From Chrysopilus asiliformis (taxonomy: Eukaryota > Arthropoda > Insecta > Diptera > Rhagionidae): a DNA stretch of 64,000 bases. Both the position numbers and the translations under genes were made by a program. Under the pieces are notes generated by a model. It did not search any database. It had not been told where the DNA came from and was given only the letters and a program-made list of their open reading frames with translations. The DNA lies in NCBI GenBank assembly GCA_964034945.1, contig OZ035963.1:45085332-45149331 (forward strand), given 5' to 3'. Of the stretch, positions 33,296 to 43,895 are shown in pieces; position 1 is the first letter of the stretch; every line of letters starts with the position of its first letter.

Positions 33296-33560
33296 TTTCC
33301 ACTTGTATAGAGGGAAAGTATTGTATTCAAGATGGAGACCGACTCGAGAACGAGGGCAGATAAAAATTTCTGATCGGTGTATTCGTCTGTCGGTCGGTCC
33401 GTTTTACGTATTTTAAATAGTTTGAGAACGCGATGAGCTACCGACTCGAAATTTTTTATGAATGAGTTTTGCTGAAACCGTAGTTTTATAAAATATATCT
33501 GAATTGAGCTTTACGCATCTCTAATGGTTCTTGAGATATTTAAAAAAAAAAAATTTCACA
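33296..33560 (+). mobile_element. DINE-1-like lineage C, partial
   Basis: ACTTTCC..GGAAAGT mimics the TATACCC..GGGTATA arrangement of the main family. It is followed by GTATTCGTCTGTCGGTCGGTCC and GAGATATTTAAAA. Only the order of features is conserved. Confidence 0.45.
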
Positions 33561-33969
33561 TATTTTTCCCCAAACTTTAAACATTGCAAAGGAAAATATT
33601 TTCAAACTGCGGCCTATGGGGCATATTGGTCATCTGGCCAATCATGAATATGGTCAATGTGCCCCATACGCTGTATATTTTGAAAAAATATTTTATTTTG
33701 TACACAAAAAATACTTTTTTTTTACTAAAATTAACGGAAATTTGATTTTGAATATAATAAAGAAAAACCGATAACAAAAATTATAAAATTATATAAAGCA
33801 ATGAAAAATATAATAACTCACAGCCAAAGTATTTAGGGTCGCATAGAGAAAACACTTTACCTCAGCTACACCCGGCAAGAGTTTGCATACAACTGTCAAA
33901 TTTTGTAACGATTTTCAGAGATGTCAGATGGTAATTATATTTTTTTTCGAATTTTTCCGACTGCACGTT
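33561..33969. other. No gene; small imperfect hairpin
   Basis: TATGGGGCATATTGGTCATC ... ATGGTCAATGTGCCCCATA (33613-33668) folds as a stem. Nothing else is supported. Confidence 0.35.
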
Positions 33970-34482
33970 TACACGCCATCCGCACCTGCCGGAAACATTG
34001 TGGTGACGTAGATGAGCTGATTCTGGCATGACATTTCATTTTCAGAAATGGCGTTGAACAGTAAACAACTGAGAGTAGTAAATGGAGTGGTTTAAAAAAT
34101 TTATTTCTTCATAATAATAAAGATTTGGGACGTATACATCTCCTAAACCATTTCCTGATTTTTGAAAACTCTGAACTTTTTTCAATTCGGTTACATATGA
34201 CGATCTCAGTGATTTCAAGTTATTTCTTTTGTAAAGATTACTTTTAATATTCCAGAGACACTCTTTTAAACGGTATTCGTTTATATAACGGAGCGTCTCT
34301 CCACATGACAAATTACAATCCGCTATCTTGAAGTCACGAATGTCAAATTTCCGTCATCATTTCTGTTAGCAAAGATGTCTGACTTTTCTGTCGTAACAGC
34401 TGACATTTCAATCTTCACTTGACGTAACATTACATATAACAGCGACATTGACGGCATTCATGGCAGGTGTGGATGGCTAGTT
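33970..34482 (+). mobile_element. Element S, copy 2 (uninterrupted)
   Basis: The ends GCCATCCGCACCTGCC and the inverse of GCCATCCACACCTGCC are inverted repeats. Relative to copy 1 at 7480-8519 it lacks the DINE-1-like insertion, but it carries an extra segment of about 110 bp at 34084-34195 between GAGTAGTAAAT and ATGACGATCTCAGTG. It provides the empty site for the DINE-1-like copy at 7787-8337. Confidence 0.75.
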
Positions 34483-34606
34483 AGGAAAAAATAGAGGGTG
34501 GCCAATGTGCAAAAATAACACAACAGAGAGATAATTTGCTGTAAATTGAAATTGCTTTGTTGTTTTTATCGTTATTTTAATTTGATTTTTATTTGTTTTT
34601 CATCTA

Positions 34607-34790
34607 TGGGCGTTTTCATGAATGCAAGTTCTGCAAATTACACAAAAGATTTTGATAATAATAAACCCAGTTATATGTTATTAGTTTAGTTACTTTACTT
34701 TCGCAAATTACTGAACAACTAAGTATTACGGGCAGATGGAAGAAAATGTTTTGTGCAATTTGCTTTCGAGTATATTTATGAAAATGCCCT
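34607..34790. mobile_element. Small MITE (TGGGCGTTTTCAT ends)
   Basis: The ends TGGGCGTTTTCATGAATG and the inverse of AGGGCATTTTCATAAATA are inverted repeats preceded or followed by TA. It is about 184 bp with AAATTAC / GCAAATTAC words inside. Low-to-moderate support. Confidence 0.5.
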
Positions 34791-34899
34791 ATAACATTTT
34801 AGAATTAAACATTTGTTCGTTGTGTTGCAAGTGAAATTTGGTTTTTAGGTACAAGATACCGAAATTCACCAAACGGAAAGGCACATCCCGTAATGGACA

Positions 34900-34995
34900 C
34901 CTTATACGTTGAATATATTGAACAATATTTTGGTTGTGTTCAATATATTGAACGTGTAAGGACTATATTGAAGCAAAAATATTGAACGTGTAAGG
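34900..34995. mobile_element. Small motif-rich element (AATATATTGAA)
   Basis: The ends CCTTATACGTTGAATATATT and the inverse of CCTTACACGTTCAATATTTT enclose repeated ATATTGAAC and GTGTAAGG words in about 96 bp. It is related to 11870-12010. Confidence 0.5.
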
Positions 34996-35149
34996 CAGGT
35001 CTAAACATAACATTATGGTCAATGAAATTGTTTCTTTAGTTTCCTTTTAACTAAAATTTCTTACTTAAATATTTATTGGCGATCGTTGTAGGCGGATCCA
35101 CGTCTTCTGGTCGTCTCTACGAGACAGACACCTTGCTTTTTAGTACATT

Positions 35150-35690
35150 TTTTGAAACAAAAGCTGTTTAAAATTTTTATTTTATTTTATTCTTTTTAGT
35201 CATTTAATATTTGACTGGCAGACCCCTCGTTGCCAGCTTAAAGTTTTTTGTATAAATTTTAGAATGCCAAAAAAACCATAGATAACTTAAAAACTTTTAT
35301 GAAAAAATGTTTTCCTTATAGGACCTTCCGTTTCGAATTTTGAAATTCCAACATCCAACTCGTGATCAGCGACCACGAAAACACCCTAAAGCCAGTTTTT
35401 CGGAGACAAAATTAGAAAAAGAACAATTGCGTTATCCTTACAGGACCTGTTTCGAATTTTAAAAATCTAACACCGGATTCGCGATCAGCGACCCCGAAAA
35501 CCCCTTAATGCCAATTTTTCTGGGGAAAAATGGGAAAAAGGATATTTGCGTTATCCTTACATGACCTTCTGTTTCGAATTTTAAAAATCTAAATAGCCAC
35601 GCAGATCATTTGCAAAAAACCGCGCAAAAATCGGTCCAGTCGTTTTTGAGTTTTGTAATCTCAAACAGACAGACAAACATCCATTTTTAT
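35150..35690 (+). repeat. Interspersed repeat (AAAAGCTTTTAA...TTTAGTCATTT family), copy 1
   Basis: 35155-35240 resembles 39225-39300 (AAAAGCT..TTTAAA, TTTATTTTATT, TTTAGTCATTTxxTATTTGA). Three blocks of about 110 bp starting ATCCTTACAGGACCT recur at about 35318, 35436 and 35550. The block ends with TCGGTCCAGTCGTTTTTGAG and TTTTTATATATAG, a phrase typical of the tails of several insect retroelements and Helitron-like repeats. The class is not established. Confidence 0.5.
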
Positions 35691-35697
35691 ATATAGT

Positions 35698-35822
35698 GTG
35701 ACCTCGGTAAACGAAACCCTCGAAGAACGCAACTCCTCGGTTAACGCAACACCTAATATTTTATACTGTTGACTCAATAAACGCAACTTCCAAATAAGAT
35801 TGACTCGATTAACGCAACTTTT
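35698..35822 (+). mobile_element. pogo-like fragment (GTTAACGCAAC repeats)
   Basis: TGTGACCTCGGTAAACGAAA followed by CTCGGTTAACGCAAC, CTCAATAAACGCAACTT and CTCGATTAACGCAACTT. These are four near-copies of one word, as in the pogo-like families in this window. It is cut by the DINE-1-like insertion at 35823. No right end was found. Confidence 0.45.
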
Positions 35823-36326
35823 TATACCCGCATGGTGAAACTAAAGGGTATATTAAATTTGCCTTACCGTTTGTAACGCCAAGATCCCGTCATCACACAG
35901 AAAAATGAATTACACCAGTGTGTTTAGAATGATAAAAAAATTGAATTTTGCATGAACGTCCGTCCGTCTGTCCGTCTATGGCGCGGATTGCGGGCGCACG
36001 GATCGTAAAATGCAAGGCTAAGTTCGTTAATGGGCAAAAATGCACCATTAGGAGGGGAACCCCCCATACGAACTAAAACGTTTTTTGCGAATATCTCAAA
36101 AACGGTGCATCTTATCAAAGAAGTGCAAGAACAACAGTTATTTAGGATATGATTCTGCATAAAACTCCCATACATAAAAATTCGATTGGAATAAATTAAA
36201 AAAAAACTTATTTAGAAAGTTTGACTTCAAAGTGGAATTTTGATACAACTGTTCAAATTTTGATACGAACATCACCATACGGGTTTTCAATAACTGCCAG
36301 ATTGGCATTATAGCTTTTGTTATGTA
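35823..36326 (+). mobile_element. DINE-1/Helentron-like element, copy 7
   Basis: Starts TATACCCGCATGGTGA. The hairpin GCCAGATTGGC is followed by ATTATAGCTTTTGTTATGT. An internal deletion of about 50 bp removes the GAGCTAGAGACTTG section (CACGGATCG joins TAAAATGCAAGG). Confidence 0.85.
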
Positions 36327-36416
36327 TAATAATAATCTGATACTGTTTCGGCCGAAAAAAGATAAAAAGTAGTTACAGGAAATCTTTTATTGACTTTATT
36401 CTCTGTTCCTTGTTTT

Positions 36417-36926
36417 TATACCCGTATGGTGAAACCAAAAAGCATATTAACTTTGCCTTACCGTTTGTAACACCAAGATCCCATCACACACAAAAATGAA
36501 TTATACCAGAGTGTTTAGAATGACAAAAAAATTGATTTTCGCATGTCCGTCCGTCTGTCCGTCCGGCCGTCTGTCTGTGGCGCGGATTGCAAGCGCACGG
36601 TTTGAGCTAGAGACTTGAAATTTTGCGCAGATTCGTTTTTCATAAGATGCGAGGCTAAGTTCGTTCATGGGCAAAAATGGACCATTAGAGGGGGTACCCC
36701 CCATACGAATATCTAAAAAACGGTGCATCTTATCAAAGAAGTGCAAAAACAAAAGTTATTTAGAATATGATTCTACATAAGACTCCCATACATTAAAATT
36801 TGATTGGAATAAATTTTAAAAAATCTTGTTGAAAAGTTTGACTTCAAAGCGGAATTTTGATACAACTGTTCAAATTTTTATACGAATATTACCATACGGA
36901 TTTTCAATAATTGCCAGATTGGCAAA
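36417..36926 (+). mobile_element. DINE-1/Helentron-like element, copy 8
   Basis: Same orientation as copy 7, with 90 bp between. It starts TATACCCGTATGGTGA. It ends within the hairpin (GCCAGATTGGCAA) without the GCTTTTGTTATGTT tail. Confidence 0.85.
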
Positions 36927-37639
36927 CACAAAATATATTTTGTTAATCATACAATTTAGCAAATATGCGGCGTTTTCTTTCTCCCTCGAATGCGAACAGA
37001 GTAAGCATTCGAAGTAAGCGAACAGAGATGAACAAATAAAAACGTAAACAGAAACGAACGAGAAAAATCTAATGGCGATAAATTAATGGAAACTTTTCGT
37101 GGAGTATTATTTTATAATGGACTTTTCTTCCGATTGCATGTCGTGATTTTAGTTGCCATGAAAATTTTTCGACAATATTGGATCTGAAATTTAAACAGAT
37201 TTTAATGGGCCATCAAATTATTTAGTTTTTAATGAAAAATTTCTTTAATTTTATTTTACCGGTCAAATTTATTTTTTCTTTTACAATGAAATTTTGATGC
37301 CAATAAAATTGTGCTGTTTCAAAAATGTCTCCTATCTATTTTTTATGCAATATCCTTCAGTCATTCGCCTGAAATAAGAAATTTAATTCTCGAAACGAAA
37401 TCGTTTCCATCAAATGTCAATGGGAAATATGGCGGCTGAAGACATCAACTTTTTTTTCTTTTAACCTCACAAAAATGCAAAAGTATGAGTTCACACTTGT
37501 AACCTGTCCCGTATTCACGCAAAAACAAACATGTTCACCATCAATAAATCACACTTTGGTATATCAATTAATTTAAACAGTAATGTAGTTTAATTAAATA
37601 TTTGTTATTGTTAGTATATTGGTTGAGTTTCATAATTTG
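36927..37639. other. No gene seen
   Basis: AT-rich. AACAGAGTAAGCATTCGAAG / AGTAAGCGAACAGAGATG near 37000 is a small internal duplication. No domains. Confidence 0.35.
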
Positions 37640-37850
37640 TGCTCATCCAATTCACATTGTATGAGATTTCGAATCGTTTTTTTCTGTGAAGGACAAAGTA
37701 GTGAAAATATTGTCTTGTCATCGGTCATACGTATGTGTGCAAAATTTCATGTCAATTGGATGAGTGGAAGTGGGTCAAAATTAGATTGCACGATTTTACC
37801 TCGACAGCAAGCTAAATAAAAGCTTTTAAAAAAATAATTTTTTTAAGAGG
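37640..37850 (+). repeat. Interspersed repeat tail, copy 2
   Basis: GAAAATATTGTCTTGTCATC, then ACGTATGTGTGCAAAATTTC, AATTGGATGAGTGG and GGGTCAAAATTAGATTGCA match 39480-39570 and end with AATAAAAGCTTTTAAAAAAA. Same family as 35150 and 39230. Confidence 0.55.
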
Positions 37851-38050
37851 TTTTATATAAAAAAAATGCACTACAAAGGAAAAAATAATGTTTTGGGCGC
37901 TATGTAGGGTCAAAGTGGGTAAATGTAAACAGGGGTAATTGTAAACACTATTGGTTGTCCCCAAACTGCTATTCCTTCTTAGCTTATCTAGACAATATAT
38001 TAAAAATTGATCTTTTATCTCACTGCGGACACGTGCCACAATATATCTAA

Positions 38051-38301
38051 AGCTCGATCCAGACTACACGATGTACGGGGTACGAGATACGAGGTTTTTG
38101 GTTTCCTCGTACATGGAACTGCATCCACACTGCACAGGGTTTTGCTCATTCGTGTACGCGGTTACCACGTACGAGGATAATCAAACAGCTTCTGATTTTA
38201 CTCACTAGGTGAAACCATGTGCAAATTTCCCATCCAAACACTCGATGTTCGGGGTACGTGCCAACCTCGTACCCCGTACATCGTGTAGTCTGGATCGAGC
38301 T
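38051..38301. mobile_element. PIF/Harbinger-like MITE, TAA duplication
   Basis: TAA flanks (38048-38050, 38302-38304). The first 37 bp, starting AGCTCGATCCAGACTACACG, are exactly repeated inverted at the right end. The interior repeats GGGGTACG and CGTACGAGG words. 251 bp, non-coding. Confidence 0.9.
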
Positions 38302-38609
38302 TAAGAGAGGGTTCGTTGTGTATGAGCTGTCAAAAAAAGTGCTTCTTTTTAGTGTGATTTCAGTTTTTCTAAGAGTGAAAAGAATTAGTTTTTGAAGTGA
38401 TTTTTAAAAGAAAGTATGTATGTTTTACTTTATATACGAACATTATAGTTGTTTGAGATCGGTTATATATGTTAATTTTTGTCTATAAACAAACTGTAAA
38501 AAGTTATTGTCTGTTTACATTTACCCCCTAATTTTTAACCTCATGTCCAAATGTAAACACTATAATGGGGTTAATGTGAACAACTTGGGACAAAAGTAAA
38601 TACCCTTTA

Positions 38610-38783
38610 TATACCCGTATGGTGAAACCAAAGGGTATATTAACTTTGCCTTACCGTTTGTAACTCCAAATCCTGTCATCACACACAAAAATGAAATTTT
38701 GGTACAGCTGTTCGAATTTTGATACGAATATCACCATACGGGTTTTCAATAATTGCCATATTGGCTAATATCATAAATGTTAT
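38610..38783 (+). mobile_element. DINE-1/Helentron-like element, copy 9, internally deleted
   Basis: Keeps the 5' end (TATACCCGTATGGTGA to CACACAAAAATGAA) and the 3' part (ATTTTGGTACAGCTGTTCGA to TCACCATACGGGT and the hairpin GCCATATTGGC). About 370 bp between them are gone, including the microsatellite. The junction shows a few bases of shared sequence (TGAA/GGAA). It inserted in element T. Confidence 0.85.
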
Positions 38784-39229
38784 GATATATCATAAATGTT
38801 TGGTTTTCTGTTTAGGTTACTTTTCCCCCCGAGATTTTTCTTTCAATATGGCATAGAACCAAAAAAGGTGTTTACCTTTACCCCATTTTTCAAAAATTTG
38901 AAAAAAAATATAGGGGTAAAAGTAAACATCCAATTTTGTAAAGAATTAAGGACCTATAATTTTGAAATCACATGGAATGGGCAATAAATAGACAACAAAT
39001 TTTAACATAATATATCAAAACTCCGCTGTTAGTGATTTAATTTAAAAAAAACCATTACAAAGTTGAAAAAATATCCAAAAAGTGAAAATCGTTTACAATT
39101 ACCCCCCTTGACCCTATCAGAAATAAAAGCGAGATAAATATTTTTTTTATTTTATTTGTTATGCTTTACCTCGCTTTTATACCCCCCAAAACATTATTTT
39201 TTTCCTTTTAAGTGCATTTTTTTAAATAA

Positions 39230-39600
39230 AAGCTTTTAAATTTTTTTTTTAATTTTTTATTTTATTTTATCGTATTTAGTCATTTTGTATTTGATTAGTA
39301 TGACAAAAAATGAAGGGTAATCACATTATTTTAACAGGACCTTCCATTATTCTTACTGACTTTTTAATGCCAGAATCTTATTCCAGAAACCCCCAGATAA
39401 GATTTTTTCCGGGAAATTCGAGGAAAAGGATAATCACGGTATCCTTACAGGACCTTCACTTATCCCTACAAGGACGGAGTAAAGAAAATATTGTATTGTC
39501 ATTCAACTTACGTGTATGTGTAAAATTGCAAGTCAATCGGATGAGTGGGTCAAAATTAGATTGCAAGATATGAATTTTACAGACAAACAGCTTTTAAAAA
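39230..39600 (+). repeat. Interspersed repeat, copy 3
   Basis: AATAAAAGCTTTTAAA, then TTTATTTTATTTTATCGTAT, TTTAGTCATTTTG and TATCCTTACAGGACCTTC, ending with GGATGAGTGGGTCAAAATTA. It combines segments seen at 35150-35690 and 37640-37850, so the three are one family. The ORF at 39310-39573 is not conserved in frame. Confidence 0.5.
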
Positions 39601-40432
39601 TGGCCAGAGCTACTTTTCCCAATTTTTTATTATTTAAAATCAATCGAAACGATACAGTTTAAGCTCGTCACACGCAGTTTTGTTAAGCACTAAATCCTCT
39701 TTTTCAAAAATCCGGTTATTTTTCAATTCCGATCAAAACTTGCTTTTGCTGGACCAATTGTCAAACAAACAATAGTAGAGATTATTTTAATTTATTTCGT
39801 TTTTGGATGAAAACAAGATTTCATTGTTATTATAAATATCGAGAATTTTTCAATAGAACTGAAACGGAAAACCGATGCCATTTTCTTAACATACCAGTTC
39901 TCATCTAGCCCAGTTAAGCCAAAATCTTGATTTCTATAAAATTGATTAAATTGCTGTACGAATCGAATACGACCAGTAAAAAAAATTGGGTCGTAACTGA
40001 CCGCTACTAAGACTGGTCACCCCAGGGTAAAACTCTAGTGAAAAAATATTCGCTGAGTGGTAATTTTTGTCACCCAGGATTGTTCGCCATTGATTGAAAA
40101 AATTGCCACAATGCAAGCTACGTATATTCCTTGGAAATCTGAAGAGCATTGTGATTTTAATAAGATCTATTATAGTTTTAGACAGCATTTTTGATATATT
40201 TTCAGGCCTGAGAAAAACTCTTTTGACAAAAGATGCCAAATGGATTTCTGTATGAAGCAAATAGTCCAGGTGGCCAATATCACTAGACCAATCATGAAAA
40301 GTACTCCATTTTCTGTCGATTTTAATTTCTATGGTATGGAAATTTTTGCCTTAAAATTTTGAGAGAAAATATTTTCTTGTAGTATGAAAATTTACGAAAT
40401 TTGTAATAATCTGTAATATGTTTTTTGAAATA
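39601..40432. other. No gene seen
   Basis: The minus-strand ORF at 39946-40260 (104 codons) shows no recognisable domain. AT-rich. Confidence 0.35.
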
Positions 40433-40560
40433 CAGTGGAACATCCGTATAACGAAAACTCTAACGAAATTTTTCTCGGAATTCTGACTTAGGAAAAAAAC
40501 ACGAACAAAATCATCTTCATGTAAAAAAAAAATTCCACATAACGGACTTCTTTGTATAAC
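40433..40560 (+). mobile_element. pogo-like left end only
   Basis: TA then CAGTGGAACATCCGTATAAC, with ATAACGAAAA, CTAACGAAATT and CATAACGGACTTC words. No matching right end was found, so it is truncated. Confidence 0.5.
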
Positions 40561-40959
40561 AAAATAAATGTTTTATGTACGCCTTGATTTATTCGAATAT
40601 GCATTTATATGCAATAACAAATGGCCTTCATTCGCTTCTAAACTTATTGATTCGGATGAATAAAAACTCCCGGAGCCGAAATTATAACGAGAAGAAATGT
40701 GCAAATGCATATTTTTGGCAGCCCTAATCATAAGTAAGACTAATGAAAACGCGTGGTTTCGGAGTAAACAGCAAAAAAATCAAGTTGCGAATTTAAAAAA
40801 GCCGCTATTTTGGTTACTTCCGGTTAATGAATTTTCAGGATCGTCCAATTGCAGGACCAAACATACGTATAAAATTTCATGGTTATAGTTTTAATAGTTT
40901 TTGGGATATCTTGTATCGACTCAGGAGTGCTCGGAAAATGTTTTTCAGCAAAATTAAGA
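40561..40959. other. No gene seen
   Basis: AT-rich with short overlapping ORFs on both strands and no domains. Confidence 0.3.
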
Positions 40960-41803
40960 GGTCGAAGTTTTTCATGAATACAATACTTCGTATAGTTGCA
41001 AAATCTCAAGTCCACAAATCCTGTCAGAAACAGGCCTCCAGCGGTATAACAGAGATGTGCTTGACGCGTAAAATACCATTGACGCGGCACAATATTTAGG
41101 GCGATATTTCAGATTTTAAACTCATGGTACCCTATGCTTCTGTATACAATCAATCGTACCAACTTTGTCGTCGTAAAAAGTTGAATCGAATTTATTTTTT
41201 GTCAGTCAGCTCGCCGACCAAATTTCATGGTTGATTCAAAATGAAATCGTATTAGAACGTCATAAAATCGAGAATTCGTTACTGAAAGAAAGCATTAGGA
41301 AATATAGCTTACATTTACATTCCTATCATGTATGATAATTGGTAACAAAACAATGTTATATGTGGCTCACAGTTCCATTGTCAAAATCCAAATGATGTTT
41401 GAACAACAAAGTGTGCGGAATTGTATGTGGAGGACAAATTTATCGCTGTAAATGTTGTGTCGGGCCAATTGTAGCCAACCATAATATGTTCGCCCCAAAC
41501 ATATTGTGATTAGACAAACGACAAAGAATTTTGGGAATACAAAGATATTTTGGTTGCCCCAAACATAATATGGTTGTGGAATTTGAAAATATTCTTGTAC
41601 AGCTAAACATAAATAATCAAGATTTCTCCTGCCAACTTTGAGCATAATATGGTTAGAATCACAGTGTCGGCAATCATGATTGTAATGGCAAAAATATCCC
41701 AGAGAGGAAATTTCAGCGAACCATAATTGTAATAAGAATCCTCCGAACATAATTATACTGGCTGCATTTTATGATTGGCGGAATCCTAATTTTTTTCTCC
41801 GTG
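40960..41803 (-). mobile_element. Motif-rich element, family A copy 2, truncated
   Basis: Reverse orientation. Its CACGGAG end lies at the right (..TTTTTTTCTCCGTG, followed by TA at 41804-41805). The body holds AACATAATATGGTTG, CCCCAAACATATTGTG and CAATTATAGTT-type words as in 10920-11841. 40990-41045 preserves AAATCTCAAGTCCA and AAACAGGCCTCCAG, the same core as copy 1. The other end is lost. The similar ORFs of the two copies reflect DNA similarity only. Confidence 0.7.
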
Positions 41804-42056
41804 TAGATAGTGTAACTATGAGCATAGGAAAAGACTCACTTATGCTATGGGGCCGGCTCTAAAACTATTTGATGAAGTGCTAAAAATGCATACAACTAAT
41901 TCCGTAGTTATTGTTGTTAATATTTTTATAGTGCTCCATTTAATGGATCCTGTTTGTTGTCGTTAAGTGCAGGGTATTCGAGCCACAAACATTTTGCAGT
42001 TCAAAAACGCTATTCAGATCTACCTGAGAACATTCAACTATGGCAAACACTAACAC
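41804..42056. other. No gene seen
   Basis: Short single-copy-looking stretch, nothing recognised. Confidence 0.3.
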
Positions 42057-43133
42057 TAAAGGTAGGTTTAGAAAAACGGGTATTTGTACAATATTATTTT
42101 TACTGGCAAAGTGAGTGAAATGCCAGATTTCTTATGACTTTTTCATCAAGTGGGAAAGGGACGGCAAACCACTCAGTAAAAATTTTACTGGAAATTTTGC
42201 TTGCATGTAGTGGTTTTACTATCCATAATTTTTATCGACGATAGGAAAGTTATGGCAGTAAACAACAACAAACACATTGGACTTCCCAGCCCTGCCAACA
42301 AAATGCCAACCCTTTATTATGGCCTTTCTAGCCCTGCCAACAACATGACAACCCTGAATTATGGCAGCCAGCAAAAGTAAGGTTAAGTTTGATGTTTATG
42401 TGAAAGCTACGCATTTTAAATGGAAACGGGAGGTAATAATAATTATGTTATTAATTATAACATCACACAAAATGATTTTGTTAGGTAAAATTGAAGTGCT
42501 CGCAAACAAATTGTTGCGAGAAGGTGATGTGCAGTGACAGTTTGCCATAAAGTGGAAGAGAAAGTACGTGTGAGACACTGATGTGATCGACTTTTTGCGC
42601 ACGTAAATTTGAATTTCGCTATCCCGCTCACTTTGCCAGTAAAAATATAAATACCCATGAATCAAACACAACAGATTGCGGAAAGACGAGTTTCATTTTG
42701 GTAAACTTCTGCGCATGACGTCACAAGAGCGTAAGGAAATGGTCATCGATATGAGATTTGTTCTGTTTTCGCGTAAAAACTCGAATTTGTTCTGTTTGCT
42801 GCAATATAAATATTTTTTAATTTTATAAAAAGTAAAAGAAATAGTCAAACAACAATGCCTGTGAATTTTTACTACACTTTGTGAAAATAAATGAAACACA
42901 GCTAAAATTTCTAAGTTGTAATTTTTTATTTTTCCTTTTTCTTGTAGTTCAATGTTCACAGAGCTCTTTATTTAATTTACGCATACGAAAATACATCCTC
43001 GATATGAAAAAAATATTTTTTTTACTTTAATATCACAGTTATCTAAAGATTCAGACAGTGTTATTAATTTTTTTATATAATCTTTTCTAATGTCTAAATG
43101 TTATTTATTATTGTGAAGAAAAATTTTATCTAA

Positions 43134-43664
43134 TGCCGTGACATGAGTCAATATTTCCTCTGTTGGTTTAGAAAGACCACCTTCGCTCAAATGATTAACC
43201 CATGAATAAGTTGTGTCCTCCAGCGGATTAACACTGCAGCATTGATTGCTTCGTCATGCAAAGGCTCATCGTTTTGTTGTAATAAATCAGCAACTAATTG
43301 TTTTGACTGCTTTTCAGCCATCCTGGTTGATCGACTTGAAGTTGCAACAGTTTCGGAAATGCTAAATAAAGTTGAAATAGCATTTGCCTTCAATTTTCGA
43401 TCATGTACAAACCCTGTAAAATATAAACATTACTTAGAGTTTTGCTATTTACTGATATCTTACCCATTTCATACTGCATATTATTTTCGAAGCAATCAGG
43501 TACAAAATGTTGGCTACAAATTCTCGCAGTTTTTATATTAAATGTATCCTTTTTTTACAGAAGTTCGTTTATTTCCTCAATAAAAGTTTGTCCTTGGGAA
43601 ATGTATGGAAGCTCGTCTTTTCACTGCCTTTCTTTTCGTTGTTGCACACGGCACAAACACCCAT
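43134..43664 (-). pseudogene. THAP-domain gene relic with a 49-nt intron
   Basis: Exon 1 starts at 43664: MGVCAVCNNEKKGSEKTSFH then TFPKDKLLLR, which has the THAP C-x2-C and S-F-H-x-F-P-x-D pattern. A small deletion then removes the expected Trp and shifts the frame, and a stop follows. In the next frame KDTFNIKTARICSQHFVPDC then FENNMQYEMG carries the C-S-x-H-F block. A clean intron, GTAAGA...TTTTACAG, occupies 43462-43414. Exon 2 continues FVHDRKLKANAISTLF, the THAP end motif, then a Gln/Lys-rich helix, EPLHDEAINAAVLIR. A second 1-nt shift leads into DTTYSWVNHLSEGGLSKPTE EI..., ending at about 43134. All zinc ligands are identifiable by eye. It is non-functional because of the two frameshifts and the stop. 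Confidence 0.75.
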
Positions 43665-43691
43665 TTCAATGTCTTAAATATTATACACTTA

Positions 43692-43798
43692 CAGCCTTAT
43701 TCTGGCGTTGTGATACTTAAGTCACAGGTCACAAGTCCATAGAATTTGAGGCTCTTGTGACCGAGTTGTGACTAGTGACCGTAGCTAGAATAAGGCTG
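43692..43798. mobile_element. Short fold-back MITE (CAGCCTTATTCTGG family), copy 2, TTA duplication
   Basis: TTA at 43689-43691 and 43799-43801. The arms CAGCCTTATTCTGGCG and the inverse of CAGCCTTATTCTAGCT continue into GTCACAGGTCACAAG / CTTGTGACCGAGTTGTGAC. 107 bp. It sits just upstream of the THAP ATG. Confidence 0.8.
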
Positions 43799-43895
43799 TT
43801 AGTTCTTGAGGTTAGTTTGGATATTACAGCACTTTTAACTACTTTTCAAACACTTAAAATTGAGATAAAACCACAAATTCTAAATTTTCCATATA

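Larger units (their letters stand above)
37907..39114. mobile_element. Motif-rich element T (GTAAATGTAAAC), with two nested insertions
   Basis: The ends GGGTCAAAGTGGGTAAATG and the inverse of GGGTCAAGGGGGGTAATTG are flanked by TA (37905-37906, 39115-39116). The words GGTAAATGTAAAC, GTTTACATTTACCCC and AAAAGTAAATACCC recur throughout. It contains the MITE at 38051-38301 and the DINE-1-like copy at 38610-38783. A related scrap, GAGGTAAATGTAAACAC, lies at 62139. Confidence 0.65.

Noticed and set aside
10973..41750. Similar ORFs at 10973-11263 (+) and 41367-41750 (-)
   Set aside because: They look homologous but derive from two copies of motif-rich family A; AATTATG repeats generate the shared residues and there is no domain.
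15257..43798. The two CAGCC-TATTCTGG fold-backs as possible small structured RNA genes
   Set aside because: One copy has a clear TTA duplication, so they are better explained as MITEs.
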